A stretch of 33,158 bases of DNA from a virus. Location of the stretch: the IMG/VR virus record IMGVR_UViG_3300044447_000005, positions 1 through 33,158 of that record; one strand, given 5' to 3'. This document shows positions 7,414-15,822 of the stretch, piece after piece; the stretch's first letter is position 1; every line of letters begins with the position of its first letter. The position numbers were made by a program, and so were the translations under genes. Under the pieces are notes generated by a model. That model did no database searches and was not told the origin of the DNA. It saw only the letters and a program-made list of their open reading frames with translations.

Positions 7414-8260
7414 GGTAGGCGACGTCTACTACGGCTCAGCGGTGAACCTGAGCAACACGGGTTCACCCGTCGATTCGGGGACAGTCACCGTATCTGTGAC
7501 AGCACCCAACGGGTCAGTGACCGGACCGGCAGTTACTCAGACCGGCGTCGGCGAATACCAATACTCGTATCTCGTGGCGCTCCCCGGACCGCACCAGGTC
7601 CACTGGGCGGGGGCCGCACCGAATGCGTGGGCTCTCGCTGATGTGTTCTACGCTGACTCGGGCGACACGCTCCTCATCTCCCTAGATGAAGCGCGGCGTG
7701 GGCTGGGCGTCCCAGCCGCGAACACGGTAGGCGATGAGGACCTCCGTTCGTTCATTTCAGCTGCGACGCCGATCATTGAGGACCTCATCGGCCCCGTCCT
7801 GGCTAAGACGCGGGTGGAAACGTACGACGGGGGCGCTGCGGCCATCCCGCTGCTCCACGCACCGATCTTGTCGGTCACGAGCGTGGTCGAGTCGTGGGGC
7901 GGGGGGACAGTGCGGACCTTGACCCCGCAAACCCCGTTCACGGGCGGTGGTGATGCGTTCGGCTACTCCGCGGATCTCGTGACGGGGCTCCTGACTCGCC
8001 GCGCGTCCGGTGTCGCGGTCCGGTTCGCGCCCGGCGAGCGGAACGTTCAGGTCACGTATGTGTCGGGTCGGCTGCTGCGCCCGAACCACGTCCTCGCAAC
8101 CCGCCGCCTCGTCCGCCATTTGTGGCAGTCGGAGCAAACAGGGTTCCGCCCGGCGATGGGGCAACCCGATGCGACCGTGAAAACCCCGGCTGGGTTCGCT
8201 GTCCCGAAAGCGGTCCTGGAGATCCTCGCAGACTCCCGCCGCGTCGCCGGTATCGGCTGA
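7406..8260 (+). CDS. Head-to-tail connector with N-terminal Ig-like domain
   Basis: Probably a neck protein that closes the portal and joins head to tail. Residues 1-90 look like a beta-sandwich (SPVDSGTVTVSVTAPNGSV, then GEYQYSYLVALPGPHQVHWAG), as in Ig-like decorations. From about residue 95 (LISLDEARRGLGVP, DEDLRSFISAATPIIEDLIGPVL, then VTSVVESWGGGTV and VRFAPGERNVQVTYVSG) the sequence follows the HK97 gp6/SPP1 gp15-like adaptor pattern: a helical front, a beta hairpin and a helical tail (RRLVRHLWQSEQTG). The gene sits between capsid and tail-tube genes, where this adaptor is expected. The 284-residue length reflects the added N-terminal domain. Confidence 0.75.
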   Translation: MLEVGDVYYGSAVNLSNTGSPVDSGTVTVSVTAPNGSVTGPAVTQTGVGEYQYSYLVALPGPHQVHWAGAAPNAWALADVFYADSGDTLLISLDEARRGLGVPAANTVGDEDLRSFISAATPIIEDLIGPVLAKTRVETYDGGAAAIPLLHAPILSVTSVVESWGGGTVRTLTPQTPFTGGGDAFGYSADLVTGLLTRRASGVAVRFAPGERNVQVTYVSGRLLRPNHVLATRRLVRHLWQSEQTGFRPAMGQPDATVKTPAGFAVPKAVLEILADSRRVAGIG

Positions 8261-8382
8261 TGACCATCATCATGACCGTATTCGTCGCCGTCGTCGACTG
8301 CTTCTGCGCTGGCCTCGTAGGCTGCGAGCGGTGCGAAGCGCTCCGGACACGGGAGGAGGGTGGCGGATGGTGCAGTCCTTGA
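8260..8382 (+). CDS. Possible 40-residue membrane peptide
   Basis: A short frame starting at an ATG that overlaps the connector stop (TGATG) and running into the start of the next gene. The product begins with a hydrophobic stretch (MTIIMTVFVAVVDCFCAGLV) followed by a short charged and Cys-containing tail. It could be a real one-span membrane peptide bridging the two structural genes, or simply a chance frame. Overlap at both ends favours translation; no homologue is recognised. Confidence 0.4.
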   Translation: MTIIMTVFVAVVDCFCAGLVGCERCEALRTREEGGGWCSP

Positions 8383-8855
8383 CGGGTGTCCTTGACGGCC
8401 TGTACGCGGCATGTCAGGTCGCGTACATCGACTCGACGGCGGACGACGGGTCCCCCGTGGCTGTCTACATGGGCGACCCCGGCCAATATCAGCCGCAAGC
8501 GATAGTCGCAGTCACCGACTGCGGGCCGGGTCAGCAAATTGGCCGGCCCACCCTCGGCACCAGCCGGTCCCGCGAACTGATCTGCGAGACGCTGATCATG
8601 ATCAGCGTCTACACGCCAGGCGGGAACGAGGCACACAAGTCGAGCCTCGACCAGGTGACGGACCTCGTCCGCCGTTTCGAGGACCACATCCGGGTCAGCC
8701 CGAACGAGAAACTCGGCGGGGCATGCTACGACTCGTGGGTGTCGGCCCTCGCCGGGCCGGTAGGGTCGGTAGCGTACGATCCAGCCGAGCCGACCATCGT
8801 TACCGGGCGCACCGTGGACGCCACCATGACCGTCACAGCTAAAATCCGATATTGA
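8367..8855 (+). CDS. Tail terminator / head-tail connector-like protein
   Basis: A 162-residue protein in the position usual for the tail terminator, between the neck adaptor and the tail tube. It begins with a helix (MVQSLTGVLDGLYAACQV), followed by beta strands, a segment with TLIMISVYTPGGNEAHKSSLDQVTDLVRRFEDHIRV, and a final VDATMTVTAKIRY strand. That alternation is typical of the gpU/HK97 gp10-region terminators, but I see no diagnostic motif. The ATG at 8367 has GGGAGGAGGG upstream, so I use it instead of the in-frame ATG-like start at 8331. The assignment depends largely on synteny. Confidence 0.6.
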   Translation: MVQSLTGVLDGLYAACQVAYIDSTADDGSPVAVYMGDPGQYQPQAIVAVTDCGPGQQIGRPTLGTSRSRELICETLIMISVYTPGGNEAHKSSLDQVTDLVRRFEDHIRVSPNEKLGGACYDSWVSALAGPVGSVAYDPAEPTIVTGRTVDATMTVTAKIRY

Positions 8856-8856
8856 T

Positions 8857-8874
8857 CCGAGGTAGGGTACACAT
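8857..8874 (+). promoter_or_regulatory. CCGAGGTAGGGT-N6 start-associated motif
   Basis: CCGAGGTAGGGT (8857-8868) is followed by six bases and the ATG at 8875. The identical 12 bases with the same six-base spacing precede the gene at 18976. TAGGGT fits a -10 box for a leaderless message. An alternative is that AGGG acts as a ribosome site seven bases from the start. Confidence 0.45.
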
Positions 8875-9054
8875 ATGAGCCAAGTCCGGATGCGCCATAT
8901 CAACCCGCTGGGCCGCGTCGATGTCCCGTCTCTGGGCAGGACGCTGGAGCCGGGCGAGGAATTCGACGGCCCCGAGGAGCTACTGGAGCAGGCCGCCAAC
9001 TACGAGCCGGTGATGAAGCCGGCCCGGAAACCAACTAAGAAAGCGGACGCCTGA
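8875..9054 (+). CDS. Small hypothetical protein before the tail tube
   Basis: A 59-residue protein with the segments HINPLGRVDVPSLGRTLEPG and EELLEQAANYEPVMKP, then a lysine-rich tail (ARKPTKKADA). Small proteins with a similar NPLG...VPxLGR...PGE...LLEQ..NYEP layout are frequent beside head-tail genes of actinophages, but their role is unknown. It overlaps the tail tube start (TGATG), so its translation should be coupled to that abundant protein, which hints at a structural or assembly role. Confidence 0.65.
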   Translation: MSQVRMRHINPLGRVDVPSLGRTLEPGEEFDGPEELLEQAANYEPVMKPARKPTKKADA

Positions 9055-10070
9055 TGACTACCAGCCAGGACGCAGCAGTAGGGGCCGGGACGGAGACCAC
9101 ATTTAAGACTGGCGTGACTCCAACTAGGTGGTTCGAGTATGTGGATGAGTCCATCGACTGGAATAAGAACGTCAAGCAGGGCAAGGGCCTCCGCGTGGGG
9201 GGTAGGGTGGCTCGGTCTGGGCGGCGGGTGGTCCCGTCAGCGTCTGGCGGCGGCGACCTCACCGTTGAGTGCGTCAGCAAGGGCATGGGGCTCCTATGGA
9301 ACTACGCGCTCGGCGCCAACTCTTACACACTTGTGTCAGGTTCCACGTATCAGGGTGTGTTCACCCTCGGTGACAATCAGCCGAGTTTCACGGTCCAAAA
9401 AACGATTCCGCACGTCAACTCGGATGGGACGTTCACACCTGATCCGATCACGTTCTCCGGGTGCACTGTGGACAAACTTGAAATCGACTTCCCCAACGCG
9501 GACATCGTGTCCGCGAAGTTCACTATCGACGCGGCGGATGTGACGACGGCCACGGGCTACGCGGCAGCCTCGTACGCCTCGACCCCGAACTTGTTCCACT
9601 TCGCGAACGGCACGGCGTCAACAGGGACGTTGACGGCGCCGACGACTACCGCGCTCGCGTCTGCGACGACCACCGTCGCCGACATCCGCGGCGGGTCGCT
9701 AACCATCGACAATGCGAACGCGCTCGACCGGGGGTTGAACATCGGCTCAGGTGGTCGCCATGGCGACCCGACCGTTGGTCTGCGGAACATCGCGGGGAAG
9801 TTCGACGTCGAGTACGATTCGACAACTTTCAGGGACGCTGTCCTCGCGGAGACCCCGATGTGCGTCATTCTCACCTACGCCGCCGGCGCGTTGTCTTCTG
9901 GCCTTGAGACGCTGCAGATTGTGCTCCCGGAGGTTAAGTTCGACTCGCAGATCCCGATGACGAACAGCACAGATTTGGTGGTCCAGTCGATGTCGTTTCA
10001 GGTCCTCGACAACCTCACCGCAGCGCAACCCCTTTACATTGTGACTCGCTCGTCCGATGCGGCCATTTAG
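9054..10070 (+). CDS. Major tail tube protein
   Basis: Predicted subunit of the tail tube that surrounds the tape measure. The 338-residue protein starts MTTSQDAAVGAGTETTFKTG, continues with RWFEYVDESIDWNKNVKQGKGLR, and is rich in Ser, Thr, Gly and Ala beta-strand segments, such as GSLTIDNANALDRGLNIG. This is the usual look of actinophage tube proteins with a lengthened C-terminal domain. Its location after the connector genes and before the chaperones and tape measure is the standard one. An internal TAGGGT near 9205 has no start codon after it. Confidence 0.85.
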   Translation: MTTSQDAAVGAGTETTFKTGVTPTRWFEYVDESIDWNKNVKQGKGLRVGGRVARSGRRVVPSASGGGDLTVECVSKGMGLLWNYALGANSYTLVSGSTYQGVFTLGDNQPSFTVQKTIPHVNSDGTFTPDPITFSGCTVDKLEIDFPNADIVSAKFTIDAADVTTATGYAAASYASTPNLFHFANGTASTGTLTAPTTTALASATTTVADIRGGSLTIDNANALDRGLNIGSGGRHGDPTVGLRNIAGKFDVEYDSTTFRDAVLAETPMCVILTYAAGALSSGLETLQIVLPEVKFDSQIPMTNSTDLVVQSMSFQVLDNLTAAQPLYIVTRSSDAAI

Positions 10071-10073
10071 GCC

Positions 10074-10529
10074 ATGGCTGATGGTGTCAGTGTCGAGTCG
10101 GCGCAGTTCCGCCGCGCCGCTTCCAGGCTCCAGGCGGCTGGCCCGGAGCTGAGACGAAACTATGCGGCTAGGCTGCGAGAGGTCGCCAAGCCATTCGCGA
10201 ACGATGTCCTGGTCACTGGGGCATCGGGTTTGCCGAGGAGGGGAGGACTATCTTTCCGTGTCGCGCAAGGCAGGCCGAGAGTGGTCGCTAACGCACTCAG
10301 GGTTGAGGTTACGGTCGGAGGTAAATATGCTAAAGGGCTCGGCGGGGTTGATGAGGGACAGATCAAACATCCCGTGTTTAACCGCAGGAATGCGGCAGGG
10401 AAAAGGGAAGTGGTTACTCAGAGGGTCACGCCGCACCTGTTCCGCCGGCCGTTCGAGGCTGGAGCGCCAAGAATACGGGCCGCGCTCCTCAGGGCAGGAC
10501 AGGAAACGCTCAGCCGAATAAGCACATAA
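10074..10529 (+). CDS. HK97 gp10-like tail completion protein
   Basis: A 151-residue basic protein that resembles the HK97 gp10/tail-completion group. It shows an N-terminal helix (SAQFRRAASRLQAAGPELRRN), then GLPRRGGLSFRVA, then IKHPVFNRRNAAGKREVVTQRVTPHLFRRPFE with the kHPvFg...vTQrV.p.fF-like pattern, and a C-terminal helix. In many phages this gene precedes the tail tube gene; here it follows it. No clear ribosome site precedes ATG 10074, which lies three bases after the tube stop, so translational coupling is likely. Confidence 0.6.
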   Translation: MADGVSVESAQFRRAASRLQAAGPELRRNYAARLREVAKPFANDVLVTGASGLPRRGGLSFRVAQGRPRVVANALRVEVTVGGKYAKGLGGVDEGQIKHPVFNRRNAAGKREVVTQRVTPHLFRRPFEAGAPRIRAALLRAGQETLSRIST

Positions 10530-10544
10530 TCGGGAGGAAGAACC

Positions 10545-10955
10545 ATGAAATTCCAACTTGAAGACCGGATTTACGATGGGACGTCGATCGAAGATCTGTC
10601 TTTACGGGCCATGCTCGACTTGGAGCGCGAAACTGAGTCGTTCGGGCGGAAGCTCCGGATGCCCGACATTGAGGCGATGGCCGAGTCTCTTGCGGAGTGC
10701 GCGACGGACAAGGATCGCAGCAGACACCCCGACGTCCTTTGGCTTACCGCTGTGACGATCTGGGCGGCGCGCCGCGCGGCTGGGGAAACGCTCAGCTTCG
10801 CTGACGCTATCGACTTCCCCATGTCTCATCTGACGTTCCTCCCGGAACCGCAGGACCACAAGGAGAAAGCCAAAGCAAATCCTACGAAGCCGCGGGGTTC
10901 CGCGGCGGACGGACGGGATCGCGAAGGTCTGCGCGTCGCTTTGGCGACGACCTGA
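10545..10955 (+). CDS. Tail assembly chaperone, short product (gpG-like)
   Basis: The first of the two chaperone products that bind the tape measure before the tube polymerises. The 136-residue protein begins MKFQLEDRIYDGTSIEDLSL, has a helical core (AMLDLERETESFGRKLRMPD; TAVTIWAARRAAGE) and a Lys/Pro-rich end. GGGAGGA lies at a good distance before ATG 10545. The next open frame, read at -1 relative to this one and extending to 11110, carries the usual second half, so a frameshifted longer form is expected. The gene stands directly before the tape measure, as in lambda-like tails. Confidence 0.8.
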   Translation: MKFQLEDRIYDGTSIEDLSLRAMLDLERETESFGRKLRMPDIEAMAESLAECATDKDRSRHPDVLWLTAVTIWAARRAAGETLSFADAIDFPMSHLTFLPEPQDHKEKAKANPTKPRGSAADGRDREGLRVALATT

Positions 10956-11110
10956 GAGGGTCCGTGTACGAGCGGATGACTGTCGTGTGCCACCTGTGGC
11001 CGAGCATCTCGCCGTGGAACATCTGGGATTTACCGTATGGCGTGTGGCGCGGGTTCGCCGCAGCAGCGGACACGCACATCAAGGAGACCGAGGAGGCGAA
11101 TAAGCGGTGA
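10805..11110 (+). CDS. Tail assembly chaperone, -1 frameshift extension (gpT-like)
   Basis: The -1 frame relative to the short chaperone is open from 10805, just after a TGA at 10802, and ends at 11110. Its C-terminal part reads YERMTVVCHLWPSISPWNIW, then GVWRGFAAAADTHI, which matches the conserved SPWNIWDLP...VWRGFA segment of actinophage long chaperones. No good start with a ribosome site opens it (GTG 10964 is the first plausible one), so a ribosomal slip from the 10545 frame before 10955 is the natural reading. I find no perfect X-XXY-YYZ heptamer in the overlap; the G-run CGGGGTTC at 10893-10900 is one weak candidate. The start given is the limit of the open frame, not the slip site. Confidence 0.7.
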   Translation, partial: RYRLPHVSSDVPPGTAGPQGESQSKSYEAAGFRGGRTGSRRSARRFGDDLRGSVYERMTVVCHLWPSISPWNIWDLPYGVWRGFAAAADTHIKETEEANKR

Positions 11111-13092
11111 CTGATCTGACATTGCGGATGCTCCTCCTCGGCGAGGACCGGTCCGCGTCGAGGGCGCTTTCGCATGTGGGTGGCGAGGCTCGGCGGACAG
11201 AGGGCCTCCTGTCGCACATGAGCAAGGTCGGCGGGTCAGCGCTGGGCAGTCTCGGGAAAATCAAACCGGTCAGTATGGTCGCGGGGCTGGGGATCGCTGG
11301 CGGCGCTGCCGCCATCACCGGGTTCGGGAAGTCTTCAGTCACCGCGTTTCAGGCCACGGCAGCAGCGGCCCGGTCCACACAGAGAGTTCTAGGCGGGTCG
11401 CTGGAGGACGCGTCGAGGCTTAACTTCTCCGCGGGGCAGGTCGGGATCAGCTCCGACCAGATGACTTTAGCGATGGGCAGGCTGGAAAAGCAGATGGCCA
11501 GCAAAACCAGCCCGGCGCTTACGAAGCTCGGCATCAATTTCAAGGATGCGAATGGCCTGATAAAGCCTATGGCCGCAGTTCTCCCGCAGATTGAGGACAA
11601 GTTCGCGAAGATGGCGAATGGCCCCCAGAAGACAGCCTTCGCGTTGCAGCTGTTCGGGAAGGCTGGGGCGGGCCTGCTGCCGTTCCTGAATAAGGGCGCT
11701 AAGGGTGTCGCGGAGCTGGGGAAGGAGTCGGACAAGCTCGGTCTCACTATGGGCTCTAAATCGATCAAGTCAATCGGTGACAACAGGAAGGCGCACCGCG
11801 AACTTGAGGACGCGATGAAAGGGCTCAAGGTCACGGTTGGCGCTGTGCTGATGCCTATCATGACGAAACTCTTCACCTTCTTCACTTCGTACGCGGTTCC
11901 GGCGATTGATAAGTTGTCGAGGTGGTTTTCGGATAAGCTGGTGCCGGTCCTTAAACGAGATTTGCCGCCGATTCTGGCTAGGCTGTCCGCCATCTTCAAG
12001 AACGATATCGTGCCTGTCGTGAAAACCGTTGGTACAGTATTCGCTAATGTCTTCGGGTTCTTCGCGCGCCACATTTCGACGGCTAAGACCCTCGCCGTTG
12101 TTCTGGGGACGATAGCCGGCGTGATAGGCACTCTCCTTGTCGTGGCTAGAGTCATTACTACGGTGACGAAAGCGTGGACCGCCGTCCAAGCTGCCCTGAA
12201 CATAGTGATGTCGTTGAACCCTGTCGCCCTGGTCGTGTTCGCTATCGTGGCGTTGATAGCGATAATCGTGGTTATCGCGACCAAGACGACGTGGTTCCAA
12301 ACGATATGGAAAACGGTGTGGGGCGCGATCCACGGAGCCATCATGTTCGTGTGGAATTGGATCAGGTCACATTGGCCCCTGCTACTCGCTATCCTGACAG
12401 GCCCTATCGGTATCGCTGTGCTGTTCATCACCAGGCATTGGAAGTCCATCAAGGACGGCGCTACCGCGGTGATCAGTTGGATCGTGAACAAGTTCAACTC
12501 GCTAGTAGGGTTCTTTACAAGCCTGCCGGGGAAGATCGCTCACGTCGCATCTGGCCTGTTCAACAGTGTGAAGGACGGGGCGACCATCGCCGTCAAGTGG
12601 GTAGGGACGAAAATCGGGTCGCTCGTCGGGTTCTTCACTGGCCTGCCGGGGAAGATCGCGGCGAAAGTTGGCAACCTATTCGTGGGGATCAAGAATGCGT
12701 TCAAGTCGGCGATCAACGGGATCATCGGGATTTGGAACGGGCTGCATTTCAAGATCCCGGGGTTCTCTGTGCTGGGCCACAAGTTCGGTGGGGCGGATAT
12801 TGGGTTGCCGCAGTTGCCTAAGTTGGCGACCGGCGGGCAGATGTTCGATGGGTTGACCACAGTCGGCGAAAACGGTCCAGAGTTGATGGCCAAGTCGGGT
12901 TCTCGTGTGGATGTCCTGTCCAACGCACAGTCCAGATCATACCTATCCAGAGCGGCCAAAACGCCCGGTGATACCTATGTGTTCAACGTCCAGTCTCTTG
13001 ACCCGGCTGGGGCTGGGCGCGCTGTCGCTGCCGCCCTTGAGCGGCATGTTGGTACGGGCGGGACTGTGCGGATGGCGTCGGGGTTGCGCTGA
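11107..13092 (+). CDS. Tape measure protein
   Basis: Determines tail length and probably passes into the host envelope during DNA delivery. The 661-residue chain begins TDLTLRMLLLGEDRSASRAL and has a long Ala/Lys helical part. The middle carries strongly hydrophobic segments (AVVLGTIAGVIGTLLVVARVI; NPVALVVFAIVALIAIIVVI; LLLAILTGPIGIAVLFI). The C-terminal ATGGQMFDGLTTVGENGPEL is a recurrent ending of actinophage tape measures. At 661 residues it is short for the group, predicting a fairly short siphovirus tail of roughly 100 nm by the usual 1.5 A per residue rule. The GTG start overlaps the chaperone stop. Confidence 0.93.
   Translation: MTDLTLRMLLLGEDRSASRALSHVGGEARRTEGLLSHMSKVGGSALGSLGKIKPVSMVAGLGIAGGAAAITGFGKSSVTAFQATAAAARSTQRVLGGSLEDASRLNFSAGQVGISSDQMTLAMGRLEKQMASKTSPALTKLGINFKDANGLIKPMAAVLPQIEDKFAKMANGPQKTAFALQLFGKAGAGLLPFLNKGAKGVAELGKESDKLGLTMGSKSIKSIGDNRKAHRELEDAMKGLKVTVGAVLMPIMTKLFTFFTSYAVPAIDKLSRWFSDKLVPVLKRDLPPILARLSAIFKNDIVPVVKTVGTVFANVFGFFARHISTAKTLAVVLGTIAGVIGTLLVVARVITTVTKAWTAVQAALNIVMSLNPVALVVFAIVALIAIIVVIATKTTWFQTIWKTVWGAIHGAIMFVWNWIRSHWPLLLAILTGPIGIAVLFITRHWKSIKDGATAVISWIVNKFNSLVGFFTSLPGKIAHVASGLFNSVKDGATIAVKWVGTKIGSLVGFFTGLPGKIAAKVGNLFVGIKNAFKSAINGIIGIWNGLHFKIPGFSVLGHKFGGADIGLPQLPKLATGGQMFDGLTTVGENGPELMAKSGSRVDVLSNAQSRSYLSRAAKTPGDTYVFNVQSLDPAGAGRAVAAALERHVGTGGTVRMASGLR
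12451..12690 (+). repeat. Two 120-base tandem units in the tape measure gene
   Basis: Units at 12451-12570 and 12571-12690 encode related 40-residue segments, each carrying KDGAT, then SLVGFFT, then LPGKIA in register. The codon GGGTTCTT and the run GCCTGCCGGGGAAGATCGC recur almost unchanged exactly 120 bases apart. Internal repeats in tape measures usually represent length-adjusting duplications. Confidence 0.8.
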
Positions 13093-15320
13093 TGGCGGCT
13101 GGGCTCCCAGCTGGGGGGATCGTTGAGGTCGAGTTCACCCACGCCGTGTGGACTGACGTGACACCGGATTTGGATAACACGGCTATCACGATCCACATAG
13201 GCCGGACTACGGTATTCTCTCAGCCGGGAGCTGGGACTATGAGCGGGATTCAGCTCCGAAATCAGGACGGCCGGTACACGCCCCAATCGCAGGTCCTCGC
13301 CGATGGGGTGACGCCACACCCTTACTACCCGAACGTCCTTCCTCACCTACGGATCAGGTACTCGAACAGCCCAGCCGGTACCCGATTCACCGGGTATATC
13401 CAGGGGTGGGCACCCGGATATGACGCCAACGGTATCGCCTCTGTCGCGCTTACGGCTACCGACTCCCTCGATAGGCTGTCTAAAGGGAAAATGACTACCG
13501 CGCTGCAATACGGGGTGCAGGCGCCGTTTCGGCTGACCCCTAACCCGCTTGTTGCCGTGTGGCCAATGAACGAGCCCGCAGGAGTGATCCAGTCCCCGAG
13601 CGCCGATGGCGCGTACATGCTGACGGTAGGACAGATAGGGTCGGGCGGTGCCGTCAACTTCGGTGGCAGCGGCGTGTACAACGGAAACGGCAGCGCCGTC
13701 ACCTTCGCACCAGCGGATCAGACGAATGGGAAGTTTCTGCATACCCCAGCCACATGGGGTACCCAATCTGACATCGCAATCGAAATGTGGGTTCAGACCA
13801 CATATGTTCCAGTTGGGACCCTCGCTACTGGCGTGTTTTTCAGCCTATCTGGGGGTTCAACTACCAGCCCGCTAACCGACCATGCCTTTCTGGTCGGCTA
13901 CGACGCCGACGGTCACATGGTTTACCAGGACAGGTTAGCTAGGTACGTCGCGTTCACTACCGATTTCCTAGACGGAGGGTGGCACCAGATTGGCATCATC
14001 CGGAGCCAGGACGCCGCGGCCGGGGGCCACTTCACGGTCCATCTCTACTGCGATGGGGTAGACGTCTACCAGGTACAAACCACTGACACATTCGCTGGGT
14101 CCGCCTACTCCACCCTGACGTTGGGTTCGGGTGGTGGGGTAGCTGCCACCTACAGCGGCCACAGTTTGTACACGGGGCATTTGGGCTACGTCGCGGCGTG
14201 GTCCAGCGCGCCCGATTCTATGGCGGGCACACACCTTCCAAAACCGAAGATAGATTTCCCTGGCCACTACTTCGCCGGCAAGGGGTTCCCAGGCGATAAG
14301 ACGGGCCAACGGATAGGGAGGTACATGGATCAGGCCGGGGTCCCTTCGGCTGACGTGGTGGCGGACGCAGGGATCGAGACTGTCTCTCCGTACGGCTGGG
14401 CTGGCGCTGATCCCGTTTCCGCGTCGCAGGACATGGCGACAACCGAAGGCGGAGGAAGCGTATTCTATGTCTACACGGACGGGAAGATCCGGTTCCGCGA
14501 CCGAACTTTCAGGTCCGGTACCGTGGTTATGACCATAGATGCTGAGTCGGACTTGGATGGCGACGGGTACCAGCCGAGTTTCGACGAATTAACCCTCACG
14601 AACTCCGTGACCGTTACGAGGGCAACCGCTTCCGATACCGGAGGCGCACTGACTACTCAGACAGTCAAGGACCAAGCCTCGATAGCAGCCTACGATCTGA
14701 CACCGCGGGACATCACGACTTACGCGCAGACGGATGCTGCCGCGCTGCGCCGAGGGCAGTCTGAGTTGTCTGGGAACTCTCAGCCGGGATTCCGGCTGGT
14801 TCAAGTCACGGTTGACATGATGACGGCCCAGACGGCGGGCCTGTACGCGCAGCTAGCCACTATCGAGATCGGCTCCCGGATCAGAGTGGTTGGGCTCCCA
14901 GCGGGGCAATCCCCAGCCTCACAGATTGATCTGTTCGTGGAGGGATGGACTGAGACCATCGGCTCTGATCAATACACGGTCGCGTTCGACACCTCTCCCG
15001 CAGGTGGCGCGACTGGATCGAGATGGTCCGCGTTCATGTGGCAACCAGCCGGTACTACTACTCTCACAGCTGGCATCACGTCGGCCGCTACGACCCTTCA
15101 GGTCTCTACCACAGGGCTCCCGCTCTCAATGGACGCGGGGTCCTATCCGGCGCTGATCCAGGTCGGGACCGAAATCATGTCGCTGGCATCAGTGCCGGGG
15201 GGGGCGACGTCGCCCCAAACCTTCACGGGCATCACTAGGGCCATGAACGGCACGACGGCGGTGCCGCACGCCGCGGCCGACCCAATCGCACTTTACCCAG
15301 CCTCCAGATGGCAAGCCTAG
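13092..15320 (+). CDS. Minor tail protein (Dit/Tal-like) with LamG-like insertion
   Basis: A 742-residue tail-tip protein. Residues 1-140 (IVEVEFTHAVWTDVTPDLDN, RNQDGRYTPQ, RFTGYIQGW, SVALTATDSLDRLSKG) match the distal-tail/baseplate hub style. About residues 150-390 form a jelly-roll with LamG features: PLVAVWPMNEPAG, FVQSDIAIEMWVQT-like strands, GWHQIGIIRSQD and LYCDGVDVYQV. LamG/concanavalin folds bind carbohydrates, so this part may touch host surface glycans. The C-terminal third returns to a hub-like pattern (YQPSFDELTLTNSVTVTR; IEIGSRIRVVGLP) and ends in LTAGITSAATTLQVSTTGLP. The ATG overlaps the tape measure stop. Confidence 0.8.
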   Translation: MAAGLPAGGIVEVEFTHAVWTDVTPDLDNTAITIHIGRTTVFSQPGAGTMSGIQLRNQDGRYTPQSQVLADGVTPHPYYPNVLPHLRIRYSNSPAGTRFTGYIQGWAPGYDANGIASVALTATDSLDRLSKGKMTTALQYGVQAPFRLTPNPLVAVWPMNEPAGVIQSPSADGAYMLTVGQIGSGGAVNFGGSGVYNGNGSAVTFAPADQTNGKFLHTPATWGTQSDIAIEMWVQTTYVPVGTLATGVFFSLSGGSTTSPLTDHAFLVGYDADGHMVYQDRLARYVAFTTDFLDGGWHQIGIIRSQDAAAGGHFTVHLYCDGVDVYQVQTTDTFAGSAYSTLTLGSGGGVAATYSGHSLYTGHLGYVAAWSSAPDSMAGTHLPKPKIDFPGHYFAGKGFPGDKTGQRIGRYMDQAGVPSADVVADAGIETVSPYGWAGADPVSASQDMATTEGGGSVFYVYTDGKIRFRDRTFRSGTVVMTIDAESDLDGDGYQPSFDELTLTNSVTVTRATASDTGGALTTQTVKDQASIAAYDLTPRDITTYAQTDAAALRRGQSELSGNSQPGFRLVQVTVDMMTAQTAGLYAQLATIEIGSRIRVVGLPAGQSPASQIDLFVEGWTETIGSDQYTVAFDTSPAGGATGSRWSAFMWQPAGTTTLTAGITSAATTLQVSTTGLPLSMDAGSYPALIQVGTEIMSLASVPGGATSPQTFTGITRAMNGTTAVPHAAADPIALYPASRWQA

Positions 15321-15333
15321 AAATGGATACAAT

Positions 15334-15813
15334 ATGACACTCCCGATTCCGGCCGTTGGCGATCTCGCGACGGCTGCCTGGGCTGATCAGGTCGCGGGCG
15401 GGTTCCAGGTTTGGACGGCGTTCACGCCTGCGCTGTCCGGCTCGACTACCAACCCGACCCTCGGTACCGGGTCGTCGGCCACCGGCCGGTACATTCAGAT
15501 CGGGAAAACTGTCGTCGGCGCGGGGGCCTTTTCGTGGGGCTCGTCTCCGACTGCTGGTTCAGGCCAATACCTCATCACACTCCCGCTGCCGGTTCTGACA
15601 ACGGTGGGGACGCAGCCGCTTGGCGTGTGCCGCGTTAAATGTGCTGGCCTGTACACTGATGCCCTGCTTAGCGCGTATTTCGGGAGCCAATGCCAACTGG
15701 GGTACCCGAGCGCAGCGGTGAACGGCACCCTCGTAGCGGTGGGCGCGGGCGCGCCTGGTACGTGGGCCGTTTCCGACCGTATAGACTTCCAGTTCAGATA
15801 TGAAACAACATAA
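15334..15813 (+). CDS. Minor tail protein, 159 residues
   Basis: A beta-rich protein beginning MTLPIPAVGDLATAAWADQV, a common start for actinophage tail-tip proteins, followed by WTAFTPALSGSTTNPTLGTG and ATGRYIQIGKTVVGAGAFSW. This last pattern is typical of small fibre jelly-rolls that recognise or decorate the tail tip. No catalytic motif is visible. It lies 13 bases after the Dit/Tal-like gene with no good ribosome site, so it may be translated by re-initiation. Confidence 0.65.
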   Translation: MTLPIPAVGDLATAAWADQVAGGFQVWTAFTPALSGSTTNPTLGTGSSATGRYIQIGKTVVGAGAFSWGSSPTAGSGQYLITLPLPVLTTVGTQPLGVCRVKCAGLYTDALLSAYFGSQCQLGYPSAAVNGTLVAVGAGAPGTWAVSDRIDFQFRYETT

Positions 15814-15822
15814 GGAGTGCTT

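Noticed and set aside
9201-9215. TAGGGT inside the tail tube gene
   Set aside because: No start codon follows at the six-base spacing, so it is not counted with the start-associated motif.
11349-12497. Long leftward open frame opposite the tape measure gene
   Set aside because: It follows the reverse complement of a well-supported gene and shows no independent ribosome site or family pattern.
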